From positions 1,848,501 through 1,912,500 of the forward strand of contig JABELC010000001.1 in the NCBI GenBank assembly GCA_028455995.1: a DNA stretch of 64,000 nucleotides, written 5' to 3'. This DNA is from Scleromitrula shiraiana (lineage: Eukaryota > Ascomycota > Leotiomycetes > Helotiales > Sclerotiniaceae). Under the pieces are notes generated by a model. It saw nothing but the letters and a program-made list of their open reading frames with translations. It made no database searches and was not told the origin of the DNA. The number at the start of each line of letters is the position of its first letter. Position 1 is the first letter of the stretch. The position numbers and the translations under genes are program-made. Shown here in pieces: positions 23,701 to 35,967 of this stretch.

Positions 23701-26700
23701 AATCTCGGAAGACGATGTCATTACCGGAGAATCCGTTCTGTGATAGTATCTCATTCCACTTTGATTCGGAGATGCAGGGACTCCATTCACGGGAATCATC
23801 AACGCCTATCAAAGAAATCAATATAATTCACAAACGACTCTTGGGCTTGCCAATAGATATTTTCCTACCTAACCACCATCCTTCGAGAAGTCCAAACGCG
23901 AAGCCGAATCTAGGGATATCCGGTCTAATCATCTCCATAAGAACTAATTTGCCTCCGCTGTAAGTGTTAATGTTAGTATTACTATAACGAGGATTCAGAA
24001 TGTATTCTTCTTACGGTTTTAACAGTGAGCGTACTTGCTGCAATGTGTTTGCTAAACTTCGAGTTGCATGCAAAACCTATAGACATTAACAGCAGTTAAG
24101 AAAGAGTTTCACCACAATCCACATACATTAGAAGCAATGACAAGATCATAAGAGTGAATAGTATATCCCTGCTCTACCGGATCTCGTTCAACATCCAAAA
24201 CCTTAAAATTGATCCTACTAAATTCTCCAAAATTATCACGCGCGGTCTCGAAGAAAGCAGGAGACAAATCTGTAAAATCATACGTTGCATATCGAGGCTC
24301 TTTTGTTTTCGAAGACAGGGACTTTAGCACTGAAACCGTAGTACCTCCAGTTCCTGCTCCAACCTCCAAAATTCTCATCGAAGGATCCAGATGTGCCAAA
24401 TGATCAAGGTATTGATATAGTGGATGTAAAAAATTAGAGATCTCGTTTAGGGCTCTGTAAGCTGCCGGTAATAGATTGGGATCGGCTTGAAAGAAAAATG
24501 AAAGAGGGTCAATTTGACCACTGACTAGTTGATATAGATTCTTTCCAACAGTGACCAGAAGTTTCCCATAGTCGTTCGCATCAGAGATGAGTTGAGACAA
24601 TGCTTCAACATAACTATCATCATCAACATGACTTCTGCACCCTGTGTCAAGGCTGTGAATTCCTTCAGACTCATGAAATTGTATCTTCTGCTGCATCCAA
24701 TCTACATAGCGTTGAATGTGTCGAGGTAGTTGTTGTATATCCAGTTTCCTAATTTCAACTTGACTTATAGCTCTCCGCAAGAAAATATATATCAGATGAT
24801 CTAAGTTTAGAAAGAAGTCTGTAGGCTCGGAAATTTCCAGTTTCTTACTCTCGCATAGCTCTACCAATTGTTCTCGTCTCAAAAGACTAATATCTGGTCT
24901 CCACTCAAGCTTGCGACATAACTTCGAATTGAGAGAGACTAAGCTTGAAGTTACATGGCTGGCGGAGGTTGTCATCTTTTGAAACTTTAGTCCCTCTACC
25001 TTCGCGAGCATAGTACGATTGCTCTTACTGAAAACCGATATCTCAACTTCTGATCCTAGATAACCTTTTTTGAGGTTTTGCGCGTGAACATGGACTGGAT
25101 CAGATTCATATGGGTTACATCCCAGTCCAGTGCTTGAGATCCAAACATTTTGTACTTGAATTGGGAGTAGAGTCTCCATGGTCTTCGATCCACCTTCTGT
25201 TAGAGAAGCAAAAATAAGATGAAAAATACCGTCAAGGGTAGTAGGATGAATAACATGAGTGTCAGCAAAGTCCCGGAAGACTTCTACCTGGCCAATAGAG
25301 TTATCGGAGTTCTGATAAACATTCCTGACTACCTGAAATGACGGGCCATAGTTGTAACCCGATTCTCCCAAGTTGCGATAGAATTCTGTAATATCGACTT
25401 TCTGAGCATTTGAAAGGGTATTCATCTGTTCTGTGATACTGGAGGGGCCTATAGGGTTGGTGTTTGAACTCTGATCGCGAATCACCTCAACAGTACCTCC
25501 TGCATTTTGTATCCACTTCTCTTTTTCGTAAGAGAATATCTGAAACTCGAAAGAAAGAGTACCTTGATCGTAAGTATCTGTAGCCTGTATTGGTCGGAGC
25601 GAAACCTGTACCTCCAGGGACGACGCAGAGGATATCATTAATGGTGCATCGAATACGGCTTGGCCTATGCGAAAGGCTGTAATGTGCTGGTCTTTCTCGG
25701 CTAACTGCTTCGCTGCTTCCAATACCATAACGAGCATTCCCGCAGCTGGATATAGCACTGTCCCGTGAACCTGTGTAACCTTGTCAGAATGAAACGAATT
25801 TGAGAAACGAAGAACTATACATACTTTATGATCTTCAATCCAAGGTAGATCTGAGAGCTTGATAAAATTTCGCCATCTCGCATCAAGTGGGTTCCAATCA
25901 GCAACGGGTTTGCCAAGTAATCGATTCTTCGCATGTGTACCAAAGCGAACTCCCTTGCTGATCCTACTTTCAAACCAATACTTATGGCTATGATCAAATG
26001 GGTACCCCGGTAAATCACTCAAGGACTTTACCTTGACCGATTTATACTGGTTAATCTGACTTAGGTCAACAGGATAACCTGAGCAATGCAAACGGCCTGC
26101 AACATCTAGAACGGTTTTTGAGGCCGACATATTCCGTATGAGAAGAGGGATATAAGTCTGAGAACCGGAGCACTGCGTAATAATATCGTGGACAGGCCCT
26201 CTCAATGCTGCATGGGGCCCAACTTCGATGATGAAATCTACGAAGAGCGTCCGTTCGTGACTGCTGTCGATCTTTCTTCGCGTGGGTCTTGATGCAGGAG
26301 TACAAAGTGTTGAGAGAGCTTTGTCAAATATGACTGGGAAAATGAGATTTTGAACCCAGTATTCGCCTGTAGAAAGGTCGTTCGGATTGACTCTTTCGCC
26401 TGTCACAGAGGAGACCATTGAAATAGACTGGTAGGGTTTATTTCCTTTTGTCAAATCTTGAATCAAGAGTAAATAGCTCTTTGATAGGGTTTTCATATGT
26501 GAGGAGTGATAAGCAACATTGACTTTAAGTTTGTAAGATTGTATTTTCTCCTCAGTGAGTATAGAATGTAGTGTTTCGATCTGGGCTTTACTGCCAGAGA
26601 TAGTGATGTTATTATGGCTATTGTAGCAGGCAATGACAAGATCAGAATCACCGTGAATAGTGGCCATTTGGTTCAGGTAAGGCTGAATTTGCGACGGTGA

Positions 26701-29263
26701 AATCTTCACTGCCATCATGGTTCCATCGGAAGAGCCTGTCTCCATCAACAGTCTCGCCTGAGTACCTCGGAAATATGCCACTTTCATTGCAGATGAATGA
26801 GACAGAGCACCTATACAGTATCTATACACAGGTAAGAAACTAGCTTCAATTGAATATCGGATCAAGGATATGTGGATCATACGCTGCTGCAATTTCTCCT
26901 GACGAGTGTCCTACCACAACAGAGGCTGAGATGCCAAAGCTCTGGATGAGATCTACTAAAGCAATTTGTATGGCAGTGCATAAGGGTTGGCTGAATTCAG
27001 GTAAATTGATATTTGGCTCGGAGGAATCGAAAAGTTCATCTATAACGTAATAAGCAAATGATGCGAGTGGTTGCCATGGATGAACATACGTAGTAAATCC
27101 CATTTACATCCAAAATCTCGGAGAAATATTGCTGATCGGGTCAGACTATCGCAAAATACTGGATAATCAATAAGTTCCTTTCCCATTTTGAACCATTGAG
27201 CACCTTGGCCAGTGAATACTAGACCTAGGCGAGGTGGCGAAGACATAGATAGGGTCGCTTCAGGTAAAGAGTTCTCTAAGTGGCATAATTCGGTCATCGA
27301 CTCGACTGTTAAGGATGACTTCCATGGCAGAGATGTTCTGCGATTACTTAGACTGAATGCAAGGTGAGCCAGGTAAGAATCTATATCAGAAGCCGATAAA
27401 AAAGATCGTAGGGTATTGGAATAATGTGCAAAGGAAACCGCCATGCGTTGAACACTGCCTTTGTTGGAAGCAGACCATACCAAGAGTCTCGAGTTCCTTG
27501 GAGCACGTTCGAGCTCATCATCAATATTTGAAACTGCTTCAGGCGAAGCCATAGCGCTGATATAGAGGTCAAGGTCAGGTTTTGATGGTGGATCAATGAC
27601 CGTGTTATGGCTACCTGTTTTATTGTGATTAAGGAGATAGTGATATGCATCGTCGACAATCACATGAACGTTGGAACCACCGAATCCCATTCCACTAATC
27701 GAAGCTCGGCGCAACCCAGCACATGGCCATGGCGTTGGTTCCAATGGAAACTTTGCATAAATTAGAACTGCTTATGATGTCTAGTATGTTTGGGAGAATC
27801 TCATACTTTAATGTTCAACATTTCTGTATCTATCCTTGGGTTTGGACTCTCATAGTTTACATTTTGTGGGATAATGCCGTGCTCTAGCACCAGTATAGCT
27901 TTGATCAAGCCTGCAAGCCCACTGCCCCCTTCAAGATGACCAATGTTGGATTTGACGGCACCACTACGAGAAACGAAATCAGATTTAGATTAAAGATGAT
28001 GATATTGCAACATATCTTACACAAATAGAGCCTCTCCTGGACTTCGACTTTTTCGGAAGACGTTCCCGATTGCATTTGCTTCAAAGGCGTCTCCTAAGCG
28101 CGTTCCAGTTCCATGAGCTTCCACATACTTTGTAGGCTCCATAGATAATCCTGCTTTAGCATATGTGTCACGAATGAGAACCTCTTGAGCTCTCTGGCTC
28201 GTGCGGGTGATGCCTGCTGCTGTATGGCCATTTTGGTTGGAATGAGACGATCTTACGACAGCACGAATTGTATCACCATCACGCAAGGCATCTGAAAGAC
28301 GTTTGAGAATGACAACACTAATTCCCTCACCTCTAGCATATCCATCGGCTCTCTTATCGAAGCTATAGGACTTACTATGTTTTGATAAAAGATTCTGGTT
28401 GTCGAGTAACAACATTGTGGCTGGTGAGAATATCAAATTGCAACCAGCAACAAGGCTCTTTAGAATGCATGATTAGTCCAAAGAAAAGTTTATACTCACT
28501 ATATAACATAGGGAAAACCTACCATTGCGGAGTCGCCACTCAGGAGACTCTGACAAGCGAGATCCAATGCCAATAAGCTACTTGAACAAGCAGTGTCGAT
28601 ATTGGCGCTTGTGCCAACAAGATTGAAGAACCAACTAAGTCTATTGGCAAGCAGTGATGCTGAAACACCAGTCATTCCATACTGCGAAAATTGCTCTGGG
28701 TCACTAGCATACATCATCTTATAGTCATCTGTAAAGCAGCCGGTGAAGACTGAAGTGCGAGATCCAGAAATCTGATCCAGAGTCAACCCGGCTATTGTAA
28801 GGATGAGCAAAACGGCAGTTGCAAGATACTATTCTAGGGCATACCATTCTCTAGAGCTAGGTAGGCGGTCTCTAGGAGCCACCTTTGTTGTGGATCCATA
28901 GTAGCCGCCTCTGCTGGCGATATCGAAAAGAAGGGGGCATCGAATGAGGCAATATCATCTTTAATGAAATGTCCTCCTTGAGCCGAGAACTTTACTCACA
29001 CTTTACTTAGCGAAAACTATTTGATACTGGATCATTGAACATACAGTATCAGAACTATCATCCGCTGAACCTCGATATAACCCCGCACTCATCCGGTCAT
29101 TGGGAATATTCGAAGCAGCGCATCGTCCCTCCAGCAACATTCGCCAAAATTCCTCGACCGAAGAGACACCTTGAGGAAACTTTAGAGCAATGCCTATCAC
29201 AGCCACTGGCTGTCTGGTATCCATCGGGTCGACAGCATGCGAATTCGAAGGTGCAGATACCAT
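20756..29263 (-). CDS. Highly reducing type I polyketide synthase (KS-MAT-DH-MT-ER-KR-ACP)
   Basis: Fourteen exons: 29045-29263, 28845-28989, 28523-28791, 28021-28457, 27807-27963, 27090-27750, 26883-27039, 25825-26821, 24127-25770, 24015-24076, 23869-23957, 22037-23805, 21660-21980 and 20756-21610. They sum to exactly 2593 codons plus stop. Active-site marks are all present: KS Cys190 (DTACSSS), His326 (EAHGTGT) and His366 (NIGHLEGG); MAT Ser675 in GHSSGE; DH His1013 (DHKVHGTVLYP) and Asp1194 (HPTTLDG); methyltransferase LEVGAGTGG at about 1482; ER nucleotide loop AAGATGQAA at about 2015; KR GGLGGLG at about 2223 with a GQANYAAGN Tyr motif; ACP Ser2545 in GVDSL. There is no thioesterase or reductase after the ACP, so release must occur in trans. 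The enzyme should build a reduced, C-methylated polyketide chain in the cytosol. No disabling change is seen. Confidence 0.95.
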
Positions 29264-29728
29264 TTCCGGTAATCAGAATGTTCAAAGTGGCCAGGACGAA
29301 TAATCGTTCAACGGAAAGTAGAGCAATGCTGAGATGCCGAGTCATACATTCAAGGGCGACGTGGCTGTTAAAGTGATATTCATTGCCTCGAATCAGAGAA
29401 CGTACTCGTATAATACCAAGTAGGATGTCGCAAGGATGGCTCAGCCTAAACTGCAGGCAAAGAACAATTAGGCAGGAGGGCGATTTGCCAAGTATTGGAT
29501 AATTACTGACCACTTTTGTTGAAGCTAAGGTATCACGTCAACTTTGTGAAAATTATCTTCGCCTTATCATCTTGTTAACAACAAGTCATAGTGGATATGA
29601 ACGCCGTAAGTCGGCATTAGATCTTATATGTGCGGCACTCGCACTGCTTAGAGCCAGTATCATTGGTAGCGGATCGGCGGTCCCGTTTTACATACCAACT
29701 ACCTCTGCAATCCTGCGAAAGGTAGCGA

Positions 29729-29745
29729 GCGGTAAGCGACACCGC
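29729..29745. promoter_or_regulatory. Inverted repeat GCGGT-N7-ACCGC, possible Zn2Cys6 site
   Basis: Perfect five-base arms around a seven-base spacer. Read as triplets it is CGG-N9-CCG, the everted/inverted layout bound by dimeric fungal Zn2Cys6 regulators. It lies inside the PKS/hydrolase divergent promoter. No such regulator is encoded in the window. Confidence 0.35.
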
Positions 29746-30054
29746 ACGGACGCATAGGGTAATGTGTTCAGTGTGCATGGGTTTGCTTTATTCTATTCAT
29801 CATTTATATTTAGATAAACAACACTTTTGGTTACATGGTGGTATTATGCACAAATAAGCCATAAGATATAATGCCTATTGGCTATCCACGCGCATATCAT
29901 AAGGCTTTATATAGTATTATAAGCTTCCTCGGGGGTTACCTACCTACTTTGGTTGGGAATTTGATGGTTGCAAGTTCCTATCGTCCAGTAAACGTCAAAA
30001 TGTCGATATTACTGGTAACGCCAAGAGATACCTACGTGTGACAGTATTTTGGAG

Positions 30055-30063
30055 TATAAAAGG
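30055..30063 (+). promoter_or_regulatory. TATA box of the FSH1 hydrolase gene
   Basis: TATAAAAGG lies about 120 bases upstream of the hydrolase ATG, a good match to the eukaryotic consensus at a plausible distance. Confidence 0.5.
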
Positions 30064-30182
30064 ATGGAATGTCTTGATCCCCTTTCCCACTCTCTCCAAG
30101 TCAGTTAGTCAACAGATATCCCAAGCTGAGACAGACCCACAACAAATTTGCCACCATAATTCAATCATATTCGTCACCCACA

Positions 30183-30937
30183 ATGAGCGGAAACGATGGC
30201 AAGATCAAAGTCCTGGCCCTCCATGGTTCAGGAATGAATAGTCGCGTAAGTACTATAACCTCTTTCATTATCTGTGTGCCATATCTAACGCTATGTGTCA
30301 AAATTAGGTTTTTGAAGCCACCACAGCAGCTTTAAGAAATGAGCTAGGTGAGGGTTATGAGTGGCACTTCGTAGAAGGAACCATTCCAGTGCCTATGGAC
30401 GAAGGTAAGCCTGATCTCTTAGTACCTAAGAGTGTACAGTTGATTGATTTGAGAGCAGATTTGAAGGGATTCTTCCCAGAGGACGATGAGTATTTTACAT
30501 TCGCCGATCCCAGCGATCCCAAGAGCGTCGCGGCTGCCTTAGATAATGTTTTCGAATACATTGATCTAAACGGCCCATTCGACATCATTGGTGCGTCGTC
30601 AGTCTCTGCCGGGATTGCTGCCGATATCCTTTTGGCACAACCAGAGAAGCGCGCCCCATTCTCTGGGGCGATTTTCTTCAACGGTTGGACTCCTATCCTT
30701 AACGCTAAGATGCAGAACATGCTCATCAGTATCCCCACTGCCAATATCTGGGGTGCAAATGATGCAAGGCATGCAGCTGCAGCACAAGCTCTTAGTAAAT
30801 TCTGTACACCGCAGATGAACGAAAATATGGTTCATGGAAACGGAAGTACCATTCCCGGAGCCGCTTCTGAAGATGACTTGATCATGGCGGCTCAGGCAAT
30901 CAGGAAGACGATCCGTCGTGCTGTGCCATCCTTCTGA
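30183..30937 (+). CDS. FSH1-family serine hydrolase (possible trans-acting polyketide-releasing esterase)
   Basis: Two exons (30183-30245 and 30308-30937) encode 230 aa, typical of the FSH1 alpha/beta hydrolase family. The start MSGNDGKIKVLALHGSGMNSR gives the usual first strand and HG oxyanion turn. Family marks include FVEGT, the nucleophile region DIIGASSVSAGIAAD, and IPTANIWGANDA, where the usual Asp loop lies. The same family includes LovG, which frees the finished chain from the lovastatin nonaketide synthase. A divergent promoter shared with a PKS that has no release domain makes that role likely here, by inference. Two points are odd. The elbow reads SVSAG instead of GFSQG, and the usual catalytic GH before the IP near the C-terminus reads GS (HGNGSTIPG). 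Confidence 0.85.
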
Positions 30938-31590
30938 GATGTTAGTATTAATGACAGGCGTTGGGTTACTGCTGAAAATTTGATGTTTCCATAAGGTGTC
31001 TATTGTCGGCGCGGGGGATGGCTGTGTTGAGGGGCACTCCTCATTCTGTTTGTTTAGCCAGTTATTGTTTTTGAGTTGAAATGATTAATTTGAAATATTA
31101 GAGGTTAGATATCGAGAAGGGCATTATGGATTATATGTATGATTATGTTGACTGACTAGCTAAGGTCTTGATCTCATATGGCGATATATATGAACTCTTG
31201 ATTATGTAATTACACTAAGCCTAATATGGAATGATTCTCATCCGGCAACCCTTCTAACACGAAATTAAATCAATGTCCCAGACAATTTTGTAAGACCCAA
31301 AGAACTTTTCGTATATCTATCTCCCCATTGATGCCAAATCTTGTTGACAAGCGATATTACCATCATGTATCCTAGGTGTAATTACTCTTGTATTGTAATC
31401 ATATTTAAGAACTAACAGCAAAACATCCCAACAATTCATGTAAACATATAAAGATAAGAATATGCCAGATAACCCGCACGATAGGCGCTGTTCAATACCG
31501 AAGTCAATAACCTACTGTCCACCCTATTCCGAAATTTGAAGTAACCTTACTGTCTGTGAGATCAGATTCCTCAAAAGTAGACATCAGATC
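30938..31590. other. Convergent intergenic region
   Basis: Between the hydrolase and the MFS pump, which converge. AT-rich 3' flanking sequence without recognisable genes or repeats. Confidence 0.5.
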
Positions 31591-33599
31591 CTAGGTTTTG
31601 TGCTTGATGCTGAGTTGAGGACGTCGCCAAAGTAAACCAGCGACCAGAAGTTGCGCAATAGCAAACCCAATCATGACTCTAATATTCAAATTGTATGCTC
31701 TGCCAAAAATCTGGCCAACAGATTGTTGTAGGCCGATGGGGAATGTATGAATTACTGATATGTCTCGTAACAGTGCACTAAGCTGCGTGGAGGAAAGTAA
31801 TCCCGAGAGTTTCGATGTAAGATCGCTATTCAAAATGCCTGTAGCAATTGCAAGACCGATGGCTTGACCAGTAAGGCGAAATTGAACAACAGAACTTGTT
31901 GCGACAGCTAGTTGATGGTCAGCTTTTATCTTGATTTTTCCAGTGTATTTGAAGGATATTGGCAAATACCTAAATCTTTCGGCTCGACAGTAAAAGGTGT
32001 GATTAGCATTATGATGCTGAAAGTCAAACCACAGCCCCAACCCATGATCGCTTGGTGCGCGTATTGTGCATTAGGAATATCGCCAGAACTTGGCAACATT
32101 GTCATGAGCCCAAGCCCGAGAATCTGAAGCGCCGTACCTGTAAGAAGAATGAACAGGGGAGGAACTGTTGTTGCTCCAGCGATTGCGTTGGCCGTAAAAG
32201 ACCCAAGAGGTTGCGCACAAACAAAAGAAAGCAGGCGGATACCTGCTCCTAAAGGACTGAGACCATTGACAGCCTGGAACCTTTGTGGGATCTCGAAACT
32301 GATTATAGTAGCAGGTATACCCATGATAATAGATGTGCTATGAAACCTGTCAGAAGAAAGCTCAAGTTTAGACTCATACTTGGTACATACATCACAATAC
32401 CCATGTAGAGCCGATTGTAGACGAAAGGCCAAGGAAAGAAAGGTTCTAAGTGCGCGAAACGTTTTGCTCGACTCACAAACCACTCCCAAAACACAAATCC
32501 AGGCCAGAGCAAACCACCAAAAACCAAAAGAACAATTATTGTTGCCGAAGCCCATGCGTAGTCTATTGAGACATCCAGGAATGGTGTTACGATGATAAAT
32601 GTAGCAGCGAGGAGGAGAATTGCTCCCAGGTAGTCGATTTTCTTCAATGATGATTGGAGCGACTGCTGTGACTCGGTCGTCGTAAACGAGGCTGAGCCGT
32701 GATATGGGAATTTCATTGGCAAAATGAACACGACAATAACGAGCGCAACAACACCAAGAGGTATTCTGATAAACATCGATGAGTTTGTGCAATTTCTCCT
32801 GCATTATACGAGGTTTCTTACTGCATGAGGAAGATCCATCTCCATGTTGAGTTATTGTCCACTGCACCTCCCAGAAGAGGCCCTACCACGGTTGCTAGGA
32901 TAACATTTGCGAATATAAGCGCGCTATATAAAGGATACTTTGATCTTGGAATCATCTCGTAGAAAATTACGGTTGGTACTGAAAAGGTCCCGGACGCACC
33001 TAGGCCTTGAAAAGCGCGGCACACCAGCCTATACATGTTAAAGATGAAGTAAACTCGTGGAAGTTATCAACCTACAGTTGTGTCATTGATTGCGCAGCTC
33101 CACATCCTGCGGAAAAGGCAATAAAAAGGACCAGAGCAACAAGTAATGTCTTTTTACGGCCGAATATATCACTGAGTTTTGCCCATATTACCAGAAATGC
33201 CGTATAAGTAATTTGATAAGACGAGACTATCCAGATATTGTCCTTGAAACTGTGAAAGCCGTCGGATATTGTTACCAAAGAAGTAGATACAATGGAAACC
33301 TCGACATTCGTAACAAATCCACAGATACATATTCTTTGAAAATCAGCAGATATTGACTAAAGCTTGACATTGGCGGCCTACGCTAGAGTGAGTAGATGAA
33401 GTTTCCAGCCAAGTATATATGTGATTTGCTGAGCCGGCGACCTCTCTTCTGCAGGTTTTTCTGGACTTATGGAGTCTTTCTGTGCTTCTAAGTCGAGCGG
33501 TTCTTCCACCGGTATCGGCTTGTCTTCTTTGGAAGCTTCAACTGCAGGCTCTGCGTTGTTGTTTCTAGCATTATCAACGGAGAGGGTTGGGGGAGACAT
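31591..33599 (-). CDS. MFS drug:H+ antiporter, DHA2 (14-helix) type efflux pump
   Basis: Six exons (33382-33599, 33076-33333, 32822-33028, 32391-32765, 31970-32346 and 31591-31922) sum to 588 aa, normal for 14-helix DHA2 transporters. A charged N-terminal tail (MSPPTLSVDNARNNN) is followed by membrane segments. Motif A is WAKLSDIFGRKKTLL. The antiporter motif C is VVGPLLGGAV, followed by the usual WRWIFLMQIPLGVV. Late helices include AIGLAIATGIL. Such pumps sit in the plasma or vesicle membrane, and many fungal metabolite clusters encode one for export or self-protection. Its place two genes from the PKS fits this. All splice joins keep frame; the acceptor of the last intron (31923-31969) was chosen for frame. 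Confidence 0.92.
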
Positions 33600-34537
33600 T
33601 GTCAAAGTACATTGCAGTCTGGGAAGGGGGAGGTTGATCTGTGGTCTACGATACCTACATGTGAAGGAGTATAGTAAACAGTTGCAGCCAATATGCAACC
33701 AATGTGCAGCCAATCATTCTCAAGGTTTTATAACGCATAGCTCCATATTATCAAAACACTCCAGTGCATCCATGATAACATGCCAAGTCTACCAATACGT
33801 ATAGACAATATGGGCAAATACCCAATAGAAAGTAAAGGTATCGATCAACATAGTATTCTAGACTTCTTTCTATCAATGGTTGCGACGCCTACCTAGGTAG
33901 GCAAGTCGCGAGTCGCAAGTCGTTGATTTAGGCAAAATATTGTCCTGATCAGAAATGCTCGACCAGCTCGGTACATGGAAAAACTAATATCCGAACAGAT
34001 CTATTCTTGCAGACATTGCTGCTGATCTTTTAATTATTTTGGCTGTTTGTGTAACTATCATGATTTTCGAGATCCAATCAATAAAGTATTGCTTATTTCG
34101 CGGTATACACCCTGACCTTTCTTCATGTGTATATTCGGCTTTGCAATTATGATTCGTGTACCCTCGTATGAGTCGGATGACACCTTCCAAACCTGGGCAT
34201 AATCCGATGTGACAATATTCATGGGTACAGATATGAGCTTTTAAGGAATATCAAACACTTGCGTTACACTGCATTTAAATGGCTGATAGACTGCGAGCAC
34301 TCACACCATGTAGTAATCGTTCCGTTATTAAGCTATGGTGGCTTTCCCCTTGTTTGTACATGGGCTTGTTTCTTATTGGGCGCCGTTGAAAAGATATTTG
34401 AAATAAGCTATATCTCCTACGCGGTACCCAGTTTGCTGGGTCTCTTGGACTCTTGAATTCTTAGTCTCTTGCTCTATTGGTTTCTCTTTTGTATAACAAA
34501 GATATTATAGGTTCAAGCGGTTCAAGTTGTCCCAGTT
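33600..34537. other. Divergent promoter region of MFS pump and rhodopsin-domain gene
   Basis: About 940 bases between divergent starts. It holds a perfect 16-base palindrome (separate entry) followed by a short run of AGTCGC/AGTCG units. Otherwise AT-rich, with no gene recognised. Confidence 0.5.
33887..33902. promoter_or_regulatory. Perfect 16-base palindrome GCCTACCTAGGTAGGC
   Basis: Two-fold symmetric site about 290 bases upstream of the MFS pump start. Its half (CCTACCT) recurs in the PKS/hydrolase promoter as TTACCTACCTAC. It could be a dimer-binding site; this is inference from symmetry and position. Confidence 0.35.
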
Positions 34538-35967
34538 ATGGCTTTCACTACCACAGGCAAATCAACTCTTGCTATCAGTATCGTCTTCCCGATACTTGCA
34601 ATATTCGCTACGTTGTGTCGAGGATGGGCACGTCTTATCAAAGGTGCTCGATTTGGATGGGATGATTGGCTTTGCGTAGTAACAACAGTGCGTAAAGATT
34701 GACTATTAGCTAATATCAAGAATCTTGTGTTAACTAGAGCAGGTACTTTGTGTTGCCGCCGGCATTCTTAACATTTATGGAGTAGCGGTTCATGCTATAG
34801 GTGAGCCTGTCGAGGCATTAGATGTGTTCGAGTTTGTGATATTCCAGAAGGTAAGTATTCTTCTACCCGTTAGTCCATAATCGGTGCAGTTCCTAATAGC
34901 AATGCCACAGGTCATCTTCATTAACCCGTGTCTCTTGATGCCCGCGTTGTCTTTCGTGAAGGTATCCATCTTGTGTTTCTACAAGCGCATCTTTGCCACT
35001 TCTGGGTTTCACAAGGCTGCCAATGTCATGATTGTGATTTGTGCTCTGTGGGGAGTTTCAACGTTTCTTGTAAGTTGCGAAGAACCTATGAGTTCAGAAT
35101 ACATTTACTAAACTCGGTATGATTCTAGTGTCAAGTATTTGAGCAGTTTCCCGTCTCCGATAATTGGACAACTGATCTATCTGGAGCACATACCAACTTC
35201 ATCTTAAACTATGGAGCTTTCTTAATGGCTTGGTCTGCACTCGATCTTACATTGGATGTTGCCATCTTGTGTATGCCCGCATTTGTGATTAAGACATTGC
35301 ACTTGGAATCGAGGAAAAAACTTATCCTAATCGGCATTTTTGGCCTTGGTGCATTGTAAGACTGGCAGATGGCAATTTTATTGACAATTACTGACGGACA
35401 AATAGGTGTGTTGTGGCAGAATGCGTACGTATCTATTACCAGTGGGTATTTCTATATTCTCCAAACGAGTCTCCAGATGTTCTCTACACATGTAAGTCTA
35501 CTTTTTATTCGCCGTCTGAGTTTTCGTTTATCACCACTGTGAAGATCGATCAAGCTCACAGTGAATCTCTAGCAATAATCACGAATATTCTTATTTGGTC
35601 CACAATCGAACCGTGCATTTCCGTTGTTGCAGCTTGCTTGCCCACCCTTGGCCCCATCTTTCTCCATGGTAGATCAACCGAAAGTTTTATCCGAAGTATC
35701 CGATCACTCTTTAGTCTCAGAAGTAATACAAACCGGAGCAATCGCAGCAATCGCAGTAGGGGCACAGACAAAAATATTCGCAAGAGTTCTCAAGAAAGTG
35801 AATCCCCAATTGCGTCAGGGTCAAAATCAAGCCAACAGGCACAAGAGGAATGGCATAGAATGCATACAAACGGAGAAACTTATATTCTCAGCGAAGTACA
35901 CGCACAGAACAGCCAGGATGGAATTGTTGTTCAAAAAACTTTCGCAAGCCAGACGGATATTGTTTAA
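34538..35967 (+). CDS. Rhodopsin-domain (fungal seven-helix, Pth11/SAT4-like) membrane protein
   Basis: Six exons (34538-34687, 34743-34850, 34911-35069, 35129-35355, 35406-35491 and 35555-35967) give 380 aa. Seven hydrophobic helices are visible, with the family marks GARFGWDDWLC after helix 1, the SFVKVSILCFYKRIF block in helix 3, and DLTLDVAILCMPAFVIKTL. The tail is Ser/Arg-rich and cytosolic. This pfam-type rhodopsin domain is widespread in Pezizomycotina; functions are mostly unknown, though members occur in metabolite clusters. The last intron (35492-35554) is 63 nt and has no stop, so reading through it would also keep frame; the spliced form joins LYT to SHSESLAI. That join is less certain than the others. 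Confidence 0.8.

Larger units (their letters stand above)
29264..30182. promoter_or_regulatory. Divergent promoter region of PKS and FSH1 hydrolase
   Basis: About 920 bases separate the two divergent start codons, so regulation is probably shared. A patch at about 29640-29760 is clearly more GC-rich than its surroundings and carries an inverted repeat (separate entry). TTACCTACCTAC occurs at about 29936-29947, and a TATA element faces the hydrolase. Short open frames in the region resemble nothing. Confidence 0.5.

Noticed and set aside
20756..29263. Many stops between PKS frames, suggesting a pseudogene
   Set aside because: Thirteen GT-AG introns explain every break; joined exons total a whole number of codons and all active-site motifs remain.
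29572..29757. 61-codon frame in the PKS/hydrolase promoter
   Set aside because: It is short, without motifs, and covers the GC-rich patch explained better as a regulatory region.
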